Below, one piece after another: positions 36,901 through 46,101 of a stretch of DNA of 64,000 nt; position 1 is the first letter of the stretch, and each line of letters begins with the position of its first letter. This DNA is from Erythrobacter tepidarius. GTDB taxonomy: Bacteria > Pseudomonadota > Alphaproteobacteria > Sphingomonadales > Sphingomonadaceae. The notes under the pieces are model-generated. The model had not been told where the DNA came from. It saw nothing but the letters and a program-made list of their open reading frames with translations, and ran no database searches. The stretch is from assembly GCF_002155695.1 (NCBI RefSeq), contig NZ_MUYJ01000001.1:248001-312000 (forward strand), read 5' to 3'. Position numbers and translations under genes: made by a program.

Positions 36901-37316
36901 TTTTCGTTTTCCACTAGGCAATCCCGACACCAGACGCGCCGGGCAGGTCAGAAGCGTGGCGCACGGCCGGGCGCGCGGGGTTAGGCCGGGATTGTGGCGG
37001 GTTGGCGACAGGCCGCGACGCTACGGCATGGTGCCGCGGGCGCGCTGCTTGTTGCGTTGCAGCATCGCCGCGCCGCCTAGCGCAAGAGCGTGCTGCGGGC
37101 AAGCGTCGGGGCGCTGACGCGCCATTCCAAGGGCTTGGCCACTGTTGCTGGCGCGCCACACAGGCCTGCTTTGCCCTGAAAATGCGCGGGCTTTGCGCTT
37201 GTCGTGCAATCGTCGCTGGCCTATCACTTCGGCCAGGATCACGGGAGAGAGCGCAACGGGGGTTGCGTGCCGTACGCCGGCGCCGTGGTCCGAGGGATTT
37301 TAGGAGAGGAGCTTCC
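36901..37316. other. Gene-free divergent promoter interval (bipA / TonB-dependent receptor)
   Basis: 416 bp with no convincing coding region. It contains GC-rich symmetric segments such as GCTGC-N10-GCAGC near 37047-37068 and ends with the TonB receptor's purine-rich ribosome binding site (TAGGAGAGGAG). No riboswitch or Fur box was recognised. Confidence 0.5.
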
Positions 37317-39887
37317 ATGCGTTCGACCTACACCGGCACGGCCGGCTCATACCGATTCATCCTGCTCGCCGGTGCCGCTGCCGTTGTCGCGGCCATGCCG
37401 GGCGTCGCACATGCCCAGGACGAAGAGCCGGAAGCCGGTCAGGGCAGCAATGTCATCATCGTCACCGCGTCCAAGCGTGAGCAGACCCTCCAGGAAACCC
37501 CGATTGCCGTGTCGGTGACCAGCGGCGAGGTGATCGAGCAGGCGCAGATCCGTGACGTGCTCGATCTCCAGACCGTCACGCCCTCGCTGCGCGTCAGCCA
37601 GCTGCAGAGCGCGTCGAGCACCACCTTCATCATCCGCGGCTTTGGCAACGGCGACAACAACTTCGGGATTGAGCCTTCGGTCGGCGTGTTCATCGACGGC
37701 GTGTTCCGTTCGCGTTCGGCTTCCGCCCTGTCCGACCTCAACATGGTCCAGCGCATCGAAGTGCTCAACGGGCCGCAATCGACCCTGTTCGGCAAGAACG
37801 CGTCGGCCGGGGTGATCTCGGTTGTCACCAAGGAACCGCAATATGAATTCGGCGGCCTTCTCGAAGCGAGCTACGGCAACTTCGATGCCTTCGTGCTGCG
37901 CGGCGAAATCACCGGGCCGATCAGCGAGAACATCGCCTTTTCGCTCGACGGCAGCTACAACCGTCGCGACGGCTATGCCAAGATCGTCAACCTCGACGAG
38001 AAAATCTCCGAGCGCAACCGCTGGTCCGCCCGCGGCCAGCTGCTGATCGAGCCGACCCCGGATCTCAAGATCCGCGCGATTGCCGATTATTCCAAGATCG
38101 ATGAGGCTTGCTGCCAGGTCTCGACCCTCGTTGCAGGCCCGACCGCGGCGGCGATCTTTGCGGTTGGTGGTGCGCTCGACACCGACTTCTTCAGCTACAA
38201 CACCTTCCTCAATCAGGTTCCCGAGAATGTCGTCGAAAACTACGGCGGCTCGGTCCAGGTCGATTGGAACGTCGGCAAGCTGACGGTGACTTCGATCACG
38301 GCCTACCGCGAGCTGAAGAATTTCCAGAACCAGGATGTCGACTTCACCAGCGCGCGGATCGTCAGCGAACTGCGCGATCAGGAGGTCGATACCTTCACCC
38401 AGGAACTGCGCATTGCCTCGGACTTCGACGGCCCGCTCAACTTCCTGCTCGGGGGCTTCTATTTCGACGAGTCGATCACCCAGAACAGCAGCCTCACCAC
38501 CGGTCCGGACGCGCGGCCCTTCTTTGCCCTGCTGGCCGGCAATCCGCTGGTGTTCAACGCCGTCGAACAGGGTCTCGGCCTGCCGCAGGGCTCGATCTTT
38601 TCGGCCGGCCCGCTGACCGCCGAACGCTTCGCGATGGACAACCGCGCGATCTCGGTGTTCGGCACCCTCGACTTCGAGCCGGTTGACGGCCTCGTCTTCA
38701 CCGCCGGGTTCAACTACACCGAAGACAAGAAGGACTTCGCCCTGTCGCAGCAGGCCTTCGACGAGCTGGCCAACATCAACCTCGTCGATGCCTTCATCGT
38801 GCAGGCGACCGGCGGAGCGGTGACCAACCGCGCCGCGTTCCAGGCGCTGCCACTGGCCAACCAGCAGGCCCTGATCGCGGCGGCGACCAACCCCGCGATC
38901 AACCCGTTGATCGGCCTCGCACCGTTCCAGTTCCAGCCGCCGTTCCTCAACCTGCCCAACGCGGTCGAGCCGGGCCGCACGAGGGACGACAAGTTGACCT
39001 ACCTGTTGCGGGCGGCCTACCAGATCTCGAACGAAGTCAACATCTATGCGAGCTACGCGACGGGCTTCAAGGCAAGCTCGGTCAACCTCTCGCGCGACAG
39101 CCGTCCGGTGTTCGGCGACTACATCCCCGGTCCGGGGCGCTCGTTCTTCGCCGCGCCTGCCTCGCCGATCACCAATGCGGGCCTCGCGGTGCCAAATCTT
39201 GCCACAGGCTCACGTTTTGCCGGGCCGGAAGAGGCGGAAGTCTACGAACTGGGGATGAAGGCGCAGTGGCCGGGCTTCGGCTTCAACCTCGCGCTGTTCG
39301 ATCAGAACATCAAGGGCTTCCAGAGCTTCCTGTTCACCGGCACCGGCTTCCAGCTGAACAATGCGGGCGAGCAGTCGGTGCGCGGTTTTGAGTTCGACAG
39401 CACCATCAATCCTGCCGATGGTCTCGTCTTCACCTTCGCGATGACCTATCTCGATGCCAAGTATGACAGTTTCACCGCCAGCCCGGTGGGCGATCTGTCG
39501 GGCCTTCGTCCGGGAGGCATCCCCGAATTCAACATCGCCACTTCGGCGACCTACACGCATGAATTCGGTGACAGCGGCAACAAGCTGGTGACCCGCCTCG
39601 ACTATGCCCACGAAAGCAATGTCGACATCAACAATGGCCTGCCGACCTTCAACGGCCCGGTGAACGCCCGCCGCGATCCGCGGATCTTCCAGCGCGAAGT
39701 CAATCTGGTGAACGCCTCGATGATCTTCCAGATGGAGAACGGCCTCGAAATTGGCGCATGGGCGCGCAACCTGCTCGACGACGAATACATCATCACGGTG
39801 TTCGACGGTGTGGCGCAGGCCGGCACGGTCTCGGGCTATCCGAGCCAGCCGCGCACCTACGGCGGTCTGGTGCGCTTCCGCTTCTAG
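37317..39887 (+). CDS. TonB-dependent outer-membrane receptor
   Basis: 856 residues. A signal peptide ends near residue 34 (AHA before QDEE). IIVTASKREQTLQETPIAVSV is the TonB-box region and start of the plug; VDLQTVTPS-like (VLDLQTVTPSL), FIIRGFGN, VGVFIDGVFRSR, RIEVLNGPQSTLFGKNASAGVISVVTK are plug motifs, followed by a roughly 650-residue beta-barrel ending YGGLVRFRF with the terminal Phe used for outer-membrane assembly. It belongs to the large sphingomonad-type family with no substrate evident from sequence. AGGAGAGGAG precedes the start. A strong terminator follows. Confidence 0.93.
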   Translation: MRSTYTGTAGSYRFILLAGAAAVVAAMPGVAHAQDEEPEAGQGSNVIIVTASKREQTLQETPIAVSVTSGEVIEQAQIRDVLDLQTVTPSLRVSQLQSASSTTFIIRGFGNGDNNFGIEPSVGVFIDGVFRSRSASALSDLNMVQRIEVLNGPQSTLFGKNASAGVISVVTKEPQYEFGGLLEASYGNFDAFVLRGEITGPISENIAFSLDGSYNRRDGYAKIVNLDEKISERNRWSARGQLLIEPTPDLKIRAIADYSKIDEACCQVSTLVAGPTAAAIFAVGGALDTDFFSYNTFLNQVPENVVENYGGSVQVDWNVGKLTVTSITAYRELKNFQNQDVDFTSARIVSELRDQEVDTFTQELRIASDFDGPLNFLLGGFYFDESITQNSSLTTGPDARPFFALLAGNPLVFNAVEQGLGLPQGSIFSAGPLTAERFAMDNRAISVFGTLDFEPVDGLVFTAGFNYTEDKKDFALSQQAFDELANINLVDAFIVQATGGAVTNRAAFQALPLANQQALIAAATNPAINPLIGLAPFQFQPPFLNLPNAVEPGRTRDDKLTYLLRAAYQISNEVNIYASYATGFKASSVNLSRDSRPVFGDYIPGPGRSFFAAPASPITNAGLAVPNLATGSRFAGPEEAEVYELGMKAQWPGFGFNLALFDQNIKGFQSFLFTGTGFQLNNAGEQSVRGFEFDSTINPADGLVFTFAMTYLDAKYDSFTASPVGDLSGLRPGGIPEFNIATSATYTHEFGDSGNKLVTRLDYAHESNVDINNGLPTFNGPVNARRDPRIFQREVNLVNASMIFQMENGLEIGAWARNLLDDEYIITVFDGVAQAGTVSGYPSQPRTYGGLVRFRF

Positions 39888-39913
39888 GCGGACGCTCCGG
39901 CAAACGGGAAAGG

Positions 39914-39944
39914 GGCCTCGTGCGAGCGCGCGCGGGGCCTTTTT
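39914..39944 (+). terminator. Rho-independent terminator after the TonB receptor
   Basis: A 10-bp stem, GGCCTCGTGC (39914-39923) with GCGCGGGGCC (39930-39939), including two G-T wobbles, a 6-base loop, and TTTTT directly after. It ends the receptor transcript 27 bp past the stop. Confidence 0.85.
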
Positions 39945-40010
39945 CGTTTGCGCAGATGCAGGGATTGTGTTGGACTGCCCCGGCTGAACCAGCACCAAGG
40001 GGGAAAAGCG

Positions 40011-40418
40011 ATGGAATACATGATCATGCCGCTCAAGCGCTACGCCGATTTCTCGGGGCGTTTGCGGCGCAAGGAATACTGGATGTTCGTGCTGTTCCAG
40101 ATGCTGCTCTTGGTGCCGATCTTGTTGCTGGCCGTCTTGCTTGGCGGTCCGAACGAGGAATCCGGCGATCCTTTCGGCAACACTCTCGTGCTGTTCGTCT
40201 TGGGGGCGTATTTTCTCGTTTTCCTGATCCCCGGCATCGCGGTGCAGGTGCGCCGCTTCCACGATCAGGACAAGTCGGGCTGGTTCATCCTGCTCGGCTT
40301 CATTCCCTACATCGGCGGGATCATCCTGCTCGTGTTCATGTGCCTCGAAGGCACGCGCGGGCCGAACCGTTTCGGCCCGGATCCGAAGGACCCTTACTCC
40401 GAAAACGTCTTCGCCTGA
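40011..40418 (+). CDS. DUF805 family membrane protein
   Basis: 135 residues. FSGRLRRKEYWMFVLFQ at the N terminus is the DUF805 hallmark, followed by four predicted transmembrane helices and RRFHDQDKSGWF between the second and third. Function is unknown; the family is small inner-membrane proteins. GGGGGAAAAG lies about 4-13 bp before the ATG. Convergent with the ABC permease gene across 31 bp, separated from the receptor by a terminator. Confidence 0.85.
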   Translation: MEYMIMPLKRYADFSGRLRRKEYWMFVLFQMLLLVPILLLAVLLGGPNEESGDPFGNTLVLFVLGAYFLVFLIPGIAVQVRRFHDQDKSGWFILLGFIPYIGGIILLVFMCLEGTRGPNRFGPDPKDPYSENVFA

Positions 40419-40449
40419 TCTGACGCGCGCCGGGCGCTCCGGTGGGGGG

Positions 40450-42975
40450 TTACAGCTCGCGCAGTGCCCGCGCTGGTTTCGCGCGCAGCAGCGGCAGCGC
40501 GCCGGCCAGCGCGACGCCCAGCACCAGCGCGATGCCTAGCCCGAGCACGGCCAGCACCTCGCCCCAGTCGGGTAGCCAGTCGAATGCGAACAGGCGGGTG
40601 ATCACCACCCATGCGAGGCCTCCGCCCAGCGCCAGCGCGACCAGCGCCAGCACACCCGCCAGCAGGGTGTATTCCGCCAGTTGCAGCAGCAGGATTTGTC
40701 GCCGACTCGCGCCCAGGACCCGCAGTATCACCGTGTCATAGGTGCGTGCCGCAAGGGCGGCGGCAATCGCGCCCATCAGCACTGCAAGCCCTGCCAGCAC
40801 CGTCACCGCCGCCGCGGCGAGCGTGGCTAGGCTAACCTGCCCGAGCAGCTTGCGCGCCTCGACCAGAATGCCGCCGACCTCGATTACCGAGCTTGATGGC
40901 AGTTCCTTCACCAACCCGCGCAGCAGCCTGCCGCGTGCGGCGGAATCGGCGTTTTCGGGCAGATCGATGGTGGCAGCGAGGTTGTGTGGCGCATCGCTGA
41001 TGGCATTGCGGCTGAACACCAGCGCGAAGTTGAAGCCCATGCTCTCCCAGTCGATTTCGCGCAGATTGGCGACGCGCGCGGTGCGCTCCACCCCCAGAAT
41101 GCCGATGGTGAGATAATCGCCCACTTCCAGCCCAACGGCGCGGGCGAAATCGGCATCGACTGAGACCAGCGGCTCGCCATTGTGGACCGGGCTCCACCAC
41201 TGTCCCGCAACGATGCGGTTGCCCGGTGGCAGGGTGTCGGCATAGGTCAGCCCACGTTCGCCGCGCAGCGCCCAGGCACCTTCCGGGATTTGCTTGAGAT
41301 CGGCGACGCGGACCATCTTGTCCCTTGGCCCATAGGCCAGCACCGCGCCGCGCATGGTCGGCACGGTGCGGATGCCTGCCTTGGGGAACTGCTCCTGGAT
41401 CAGTTCGAAGAATCGCGGCTCCTTATCGCGCGGCACATCGAGCACGAAATAGTCGGGGGCCTCGCGCGGCACGCGGCTCTGGATATTGCCGTCGATCGCG
41501 CTCTGCACTGCGGCCAGCAGCACGAAGGCGGCAAGCCCGAAGCCGAGCGCGGTGATCAACGCGCCAGTGGGCGCGCCGGGGCGATGAAGATTGGCAAGCG
41601 CACTGCGCAGGAGCGGATTTGCGGGGCGCGGCAGGCGGCGGGCGAGCCGCTGGATAATCCAGCCAAGTCCCGCCAGCAGCACCAGCGCGCCGCCTGCGCC
41701 GAGCAGGAATCCGCCCGACAGCATCGGCTGCGCGGTGGTCAACAGCGCCAGCGCGCAGATTGCCGCCAGCCCGATGGCGGTGGCGATCAACGCCCGCCGA
41801 TCACGCGCCAGCGGCACGATCCCCGATCGCATCAACGCCATCGCCGGGAAGGTGCGCGCGCGCAGCAGCGGCGCGGCGGCGAAGGCGAAGGCCACCAGCA
41901 GGCCGTATGCCGCTGCCAGCGCGAGCGGAGCAGGGGCGATGATCAGGCCGCCTTGAACCGGTAGCAGCCCTTGCAGAGCGCCCGCCAGCAGCGGGGTGAC
42001 GGCAACCCCCGCCGCCAGCCCGGCCAGACTGCCCACCAGCGCCGCCACGCCGATCTGCATCGTATAGATGCGCAAGATGTCGCCCGAGGTCGCACCCAGC
42101 ACCTTCAGCGTCGCGATGCTGGCGCGGCGCTGATCGAGATAGGAGGACACGCCGCCCGCAATCCCGATCCCGGCGATCACCAGCGCGGCGAGGCCCACCA
42201 GCGTGAGGAAATCGCTCATCTGCCGGACGAAACGGTCAGCGCCGGGCGAGGCACGCTCGCGGGTGCGGATGTCGAACCCGGAATCGGGGAAGGCCTTGGT
42301 CAGAGCCTCTTTCACCGCCTCGGGATCGCGCGCCGGATCGGCGAAGGCGAGGCGGTGCTTGCTCTGGTAAAGCGCGCCGGGTTGCAGCAATCCGGCCTCG
42401 GCGGGCACGGCTTCGGCAACGATCACCGTCGGACCAAGCTGGAAGCCTTCGGACAGGCGATCGGGTTCGTCCTTGATCACGCCTGCGGCCTTGAGCCTCA
42501 CCGCGCCGACCGTAAAGCTGTCGCCCACCCTGATACCGAGCCGTTCGAGCGCGGTCTCAGCGATCCAGGCATCCTTGCCCGTCGGTGCGCCGACAGCGCG
42601 CCCGTCGGCCAGCACCAGCCGTCCGAACATCGGCCACTTGGCGTCCACGGCCTTGAGTTCGATCGGCGCGGCGGCTTCCGGCGTGCTGGCCATGGCCTGC
42701 AGGCGGAATCCGCCTGATACTTCACCATATTTCTCCAGCGCCGCCAGTTCATCGGGCCGCAGGTTCCGCTGCCACACCTCGACTTCGAGATCGCCACCGA
42801 GCAGCTCCTGCCCGGAGGAGGCAAGTTCGCGCGCGATCGCGGCCGTCAGCGTGCCGATCGCCGCGAGCGCTCCGGTGCCGAGGAAGATGCACAGCAAGAG
42901 CAGCCGCAGCCCCTTGAAGCGCGTGTTGAGATCGCGCCGGGCGATGCGCCACGCGGTCTTGAGCGGCAGGCTCAT
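40450..42975 (-). CDS. FtsX-like ABC transporter permease (YbbP-type)
   Basis: 841 residues, about ten transmembrane helices with two large periplasmic MacB/FtsX-type domains. It starts LPLKTAWRIARRDLNTRFKGLRLLLLCIFLG and carries FtsX-permease repeats around VLGATSGDILRIY and VLGASRRQILLLQ. The permease pairs with the ATPase encoded just upstream, overlapping it by 4 bp. The complex (YbbAP) is implicated in extracting or moving hydrophobic compounds or lipids in the envelope. The genes are divergent from the arylesterase, the neighbour commonly linked to ybbAP. Confidence 0.88.
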   Translation of the reverse strand: MSLPLKTAWRIARRDLNTRFKGLRLLLLCIFLGTGALAAIGTLTAAIARELASSGQELLGGDLEVEVWQRNLRPDELAALEKYGEVSGGFRLQAMASTPEAAAPIELKAVDAKWPMFGRLVLADGRAVGAPTGKDAWIAETALERLGIRVGDSFTVGAVRLKAAGVIKDEPDRLSEGFQLGPTVIVAEAVPAEAGLLQPGALYQSKHRLAFADPARDPEAVKEALTKAFPDSGFDIRTRERASPGADRFVRQMSDFLTLVGLAALVIAGIGIAGGVSSYLDQRRASIATLKVLGATSGDILRIYTMQIGVAALVGSLAGLAAGVAVTPLLAGALQGLLPVQGGLIIAPAPLALAAAYGLLVAFAFAAAPLLRARTFPAMALMRSGIVPLARDRRALIATAIGLAAICALALLTTAQPMLSGGFLLGAGGALVLLAGLGWIIQRLARRLPRPANPLLRSALANLHRPGAPTGALITALGFGLAAFVLLAAVQSAIDGNIQSRVPREAPDYFVLDVPRDKEPRFFELIQEQFPKAGIRTVPTMRGAVLAYGPRDKMVRVADLKQIPEGAWALRGERGLTYADTLPPGNRIVAGQWWSPVHNGEPLVSVDADFARAVGLEVGDYLTIGILGVERTARVANLREIDWESMGFNFALVFSRNAISDAPHNLAATIDLPENADSAARGRLLRGLVKELPSSSVIEVGGILVEARKLLGQVSLATLAAAAVTVLAGLAVLMGAIAAALAARTYDTVILRVLGASRRQILLLQLAEYTLLAGVLALVALALGGGLAWVVITRLFAFDWLPDWGEVLAVLGLGIALVLGVALAGALPLLRAKPARALREL

Positions 42976-43670
42976 GCCGCCCTGGCCGCCGTATCCGAGA
43001 CGATCTGGCCATCGGCCATGGTCAGCACTCGCTCGCAGCGCGCGGCCAGCGCAGCGTCATGGGTGATGATCAGCAGCGTCGCACCCGTCTCGGCGCGGCG
43101 GGCGAACAGGAGGTTGATGATTTCCTCGCCGGTCGCCGCGTCGAGATTGCCGGTGGGTTCGTCAGCGAAGATCAGCTCCGGGCGCGGCGCGATCGCACGG
43201 GCGATGGCGACGCGCTGCTGCTCGCCGCCCGAAAGCTGGGTGGGGTAGTGCCCGGCGCGGTGGCCGAGACCGACCGCTTCCAGCTCCGCCAGCGCGCGCT
43301 GCGCGGCCTCGTCGATCCCGGCGAGTTCCATCGGGGTGGCGACATTCTCTGCCGCGGTCATGGTCGGCAAGAGGTGAAAGGCCTGCAGCACGATCCCGAT
43401 CCGTCCGCGGCGCGCGGCGGCAAGGCCGTCTTCGTCGAGCGCGCTGAAATCGGCCCCCGCAACCGTCAGGCGTCCACCGCTCGCGCGTTCGAGGCCCGAG
43501 AGCACCGCCATGAGCGAGCTCTTGCCCGAACCCGAAGGGCCGAGCAAAGCCACGGTTTGGCCGTGGGGGATGTCGAGATCGATGCCGCGCAGGATCCTGA
43601 CCGGGGCAGCATTGCTACCGAGCGTCAGCGTGAGATTGCGGGCGCTGATGGCGAGAGAGGGGCTTGTCAC
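42972..43670 (-). CDS. ABC transporter ATP-binding protein (YbbA/LolD-type)
   Basis: 232 residues. Walker A GPSGSGKSS, signature LSGGEQQRVAIARAIA, Walker B LIFADEPTGNLD, and a H-loop ITHDAALA. This is the LolD/MacB-like class with no membrane part. It energises the downstream FtsX-like permease, with which it overlaps by ATGA. The gap to the divergent arylesterase is about 60 bp. Confidence 0.93.
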   Translation of the reverse strand: MTSPSLAISARNLTLTLGSNAAPVRILRGIDLDIPHGQTVALLGPSGSGKSSLMAVLSGLERASGGRLTVAGADFSALDEDGLAAARRGRIGIVLQAFHLLPTMTAAENVATPMELAGIDEAAQRALAELEAVGLGHRAGHYPTQLSGGEQQRVAIARAIAPRPELIFADEPTGNLDAATGEEIINLLFARRAETGATLLIITHDAALAARCERVLTMADGQIVSDTAARAA

Positions 43671-43729
43671 GAAGTTCCGATGGCATAGGTGAGAGGTTGC
43701 AACAAGCTACAGGTATGGAAGGCTGGCGG

Positions 43730-44461
43730 ATGCGCAAGCGCACTTGGTCGAATATCGTCGTGATCGGGGCCAGCCTGCTGGCACTGGCGGCGTGCAGCGA
43801 TGCCTCGGACGAGGGTGCGAAAGAGGAAGCGCCCGTGCCCGCGACGGCGCAGGCCGGTGGCGAGGTGCTCCCGCGGATCCCGGTGATGGGGCCGGAGCGC
43901 CGCATCCTCGCCTTCGGTGACAGCCTGTTTGCCGGCTACGGCCTCGATCCGGCGCAAAGCTATCCGGCGCGGCTTGAAGCGGCGCTGCGAGCCAAGGGCG
44001 TGAACGCGAAAATCGCCAATGCCGGCGTTTCGGGCGATACCAGCGCAGCCGGACTGCAGCGGCTTGCCTTCACGCTCGATGCGCAGGAGTCCAAGCCCGA
44101 TCTGTTCATCCTCGAACTGGGCGGCAATGATCTGCTGCGCGGGATTGCGCCGGCAGAGACCAAGGCCAATCTCGGCAAGATGCTCGCACAGCTCAAGCAG
44201 CGCGGCATTCCGGTGCTGCTGATGGGGATGCGTGCGCCGCCCAATTATGGCCCCGAATACCAGAAGCAGTTCGATGCGCTCTATGCCGAGCTGGCCAGAG
44301 AATATGGTGCAGCGCTGATCCCGTTCTGGCTGGAGGATATCTACCGCGAGCCGGAGCTGTTCCAGGCCGACAGGATCCACCCCACCGCCGAAGGGATCGA
44401 GCGGCTGGTCGCCTCGACGCTTGCCGAGGTCGAAGGCGCGCTGCCGCCGCGCGCCTCCTAG
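43730..44461 (+). CDS. tesA: Arylesterase / lysophospholipase L1-like GDSL lipoprotein
   Basis: 243 residues, SGNH/GDSL hydrolase. Signal peptide with lipobox (LLALAACS, Cys22), then block I LAFGDSLFAGYG with the nucleophilic Ser, block II NAGVSGDTSAAG, block III ELGGNDLLRG, and block V DRIHPTAEGIERL with the catalytic Asp/His pair. It is a periplasmic or membrane-tethered esterase of the TesA family. Divergent from ybbAP, matching a widespread tesA-ybbA-ybbP arrangement. The start at 43730 has GGAAGG about 8 bp upstream; an ATG at 43715 is the alternative. Its stop is convergent with, and 4 bp inside, the recF stop. Confidence 0.88.
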   Translation: MRKRTWSNIVVIGASLLALAACSDASDEGAKEEAPVPATAQAGGEVLPRIPVMGPERRILAFGDSLFAGYGLDPAQSYPARLEAALRAKGVNAKIANAGVSGDTSAAGLQRLAFTLDAQESKPDLFILELGGNDLLRGIAPAETKANLGKMLAQLKQRGIPVLLMGMRAPPNYGPEYQKQFDALYAELAREYGAALIPFWLEDIYREPELFQADRIHPTAEGIERLVASTLAEVEGALPPRAS

Positions 44462-45546
44462 AGCCGCTCAACCTTCCCACCGCTGACCCGCCACACCGCC
44501 GCCTCGCCAAGGATCGCGTCGAATGGGGCGAGTTCGGTGCCGGTCATCCACACCTGCGCCCGGCCCTCGCGCAGGCGCCGGAACAGTTCGGTGCGGCGTA
44601 GAGGATCGAGATGCGCGGCAACCTCGTCGAGCAGAACCACGCTCGGGCGTCCCGCGGCGGCAAGGATGCCGTGGGCAAGGGTGATGGCGATCAGCATCGC
44701 CTTCTGCTCGCCGGTCGAACAGGATGCGGCGGGCTGGCGGGTGGAGGCCATGACGACTTCCAGCTCGTCGCGCTGCGGGCCGGTCAGCGCGCGGCCTGCC
44801 GCCCGGTCGCGCGCGCGCCCACGGGCGAGTTCGGCGCGCAGGGCGCCCTCGTCCAGCGGGCCGCCGGGACAATAGGTGAGAGCAGGGCGGGCGAACGGCT
44901 CGGGCGGCAGGGCTGACAGCTCGTCCGCCAGCCGGGCCACCAGCGCGGCGCGGGTTGCGCCCACCGCTGCGCCATGCTCGGCCGCCTGCGCTTCGAGCGC
45001 ATCGATCCAGCGCGGATCGCCGCCCTTTTCCAACAGCCGCCCGCGTTCGCGCAGCGCGGTTTCGAGCGCGCTGACCCGGCGTGCGTGATCGGGCGCGATG
45101 GCCAGCGCCATACGGTCCATGAACCGCCGCCGCGCGCCGGCGCTGTCGGTGAACAGCCCGTCCATCGCCGGGGTCAGCCATGACAGCGCCAACCACTCGG
45201 CCAGGCTTGCCGCGCTGGCGGGCGCACCATTGACCCGCACCAGCCGCCGCCCCGGCTGTCCGGCCTCGGTATAGGTGCCGAGCCGGGCGGAGACCGTACC
45301 CGCCTCGGTCAGGCTCGCACCTATGGCAAAAGGCAGGGGAGCATCGCCGGGCGCCGGCCTACGGGCGAGATCGCCGAGATTGGCGCGCCTGAGGCCGCGT
45401 CCCGGTCCGAGCAGCGAGAGCGCTTCGAGCAGATTGGTCTTGCCCGCGCCGTTCTCGCCCACCAGCAGGTTGAAATGCGCGGTTTCGCCGAGGCTGGTCG
45501 CCGCGTGGTTGCGGAAGTTTTCGAGGCTGATGCGGCTGAGGCCCAT
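44458..45546 (-). CDS. recF: DNA replication and repair protein RecF
   Basis: 362 residues. An SMC-like ATPase that helps load RecA at gaps via RecFOR. Walker A is LLVGENGAGKTNLLEALSLL, with the preceding LENFRNH characteristic of RecF; the signature-like segment SCSTGEQKAMLIAITLAHG and Walker B VVLLDEVAAHLDP follow. It is not beside dnaA/dnaN here, as in many alphaproteobacteria. Monocistronic, with the next gene divergent. Confidence 0.95.
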   Translation of the reverse strand: MGLSRISLENFRNHAATSLGETAHFNLLVGENGAGKTNLLEALSLLGPGRGLRRANLGDLARRPAPGDAPLPFAIGASLTEAGTVSARLGTYTEAGQPGRRLVRVNGAPASAASLAEWLALSWLTPAMDGLFTDSAGARRRFMDRMALAIAPDHARRVSALETALRERGRLLEKGGDPRWIDALEAQAAEHGAAVGATRAALVARLADELSALPPEPFARPALTYCPGGPLDEGALRAELARGRARDRAAGRALTGPQRDELEVVMASTRQPAASCSTGEQKAMLIAITLAHGILAAAGRPSVVLLDEVAAHLDPLRRTELFRRLREGRAQVWMTGTELAPFDAILGEAAVWRVSGGKVERL

Positions 45547-45631
45547 GGCTCAAGCGCGGCTAGCGAAAGGGGCGGGATTTGGCCAGAGCGCAAGGCGTGG
45601 GTGCAGATATACCAAACATTGGGAAAAATTA

Positions 45632-45679
45632 CCAAGCTTTCGACGAGGTGAACGTCCCGTTTGCAGGCTGAAAGCTTGG
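45632..45679. promoter_or_regulatory. Perfect 10-bp inverted repeat, candidate enhancer for sigma-54 activation
   Basis: CCAAGCTTTC (45632-45641) and GAAAGCTTGG (45670-45679), exact complements with 28 bp between. It lies roughly 30-80 bp upstream of the GG element of the candidate sigma-54 promoter, within the range where PspF/NtrC-class activators bind. Confidence 0.6.
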
Positions 45680-45709
45680 GAATGGCGGAATTCTGCGGTT
45701 TTTCGAGTT

Positions 45710-45725
45710 TGGCACGACCCCTGCA
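45710..45725 (+). promoter_or_regulatory. Sigma-54 (RpoN) promoter
   Basis: TGGCACG-N4-CTGCA, against the consensus TGGCACG-N4-TTGCA, one mismatch. GG (45711-45712) and GC (45723-45724) are separated by exactly 10 bp as required. Transcription should start near 45736, giving a leader of about 50 nt before the first microprotein. Confidence 0.75.
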
Positions 45726-45787
45726 AAGTTTCTTGCGTCCCCGGGATGGTCCCGCGGGACAGCGAAAAACACCAAGGAGACTTGCCA

Positions 45788-45901
45788 ATGTTTGCCCTCG
45801 ATGCCTCGAACCGCCTGTTCGCCGCCGCCTTTTCGGTCGTCATCTCGGCCGCTTTCCTGGCCACCGCGATCGTTCCCGCCAGCCCGAGCCTGATGGCCTG
45901 A
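45788..45901 (+). CDS. 37-residue single-pass membrane microprotein A
   Basis: MFALDASNRLFAAAFSVV begins a 37-residue protein with one hydrophobic helix (about 10-30) and a short IVPASPSLMA tail. The Met-Phe N terminus, the Arg near residue 9 and the PASP tail recur in the next gene. AAGGAG is 8-13 bp before the ATG. No family is recognised. It follows the sigma-54 promoter and precedes pspC, so a small envelope-stress membrane protein, in the place of PspB/PspD-like peptides, is suggested by context only. Confidence 0.7.
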   Translation: MFALDASNRLFAAAFSVVISAAFLATAIVPASPSLMA

Positions 45902-45945
45902 CGCTGACCGACCCCGACCATTCTGACGCAAAGGACCCATTTTCC

Positions 45946-46059
45946 ATGTTTGGCCCCGAAACCACAGCCCGCTTCGCTTCCGCCACCTTCGCGGTGATCC
46001 TGACGGTTGCCAGCTTCGCCTATGCGATCCTGCCCGCCAGCCCCGGCATGGCGGCGTAA
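45946..46059 (+). CDS. 37-residue single-pass membrane microprotein B (paralogue)
   Basis: Also 37 residues, MFGPETTARFASATFAVIL, one helix and an ILPASPGMAA tail. The identical length and shared positions (MF, Arg, Phe, Val, Ala-Ile, PASP) show that it is a tandem duplicate of the preceding gene, diverged to about 40 percent identity by eye. AAAGGA lies about 10 bp upstream. Retention of two copies argues for real proteins and perhaps heteromeric pairing in the inner membrane. Function unknown. Confidence 0.7.
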   Translation: MFGPETTARFASATFAVILTVASFAYAILPASPGMAA

Positions 46060-46101
46060 CCGCCTCGCCACCCGCCCATTCGCAACAGGAGTGATATCGC
46101 A

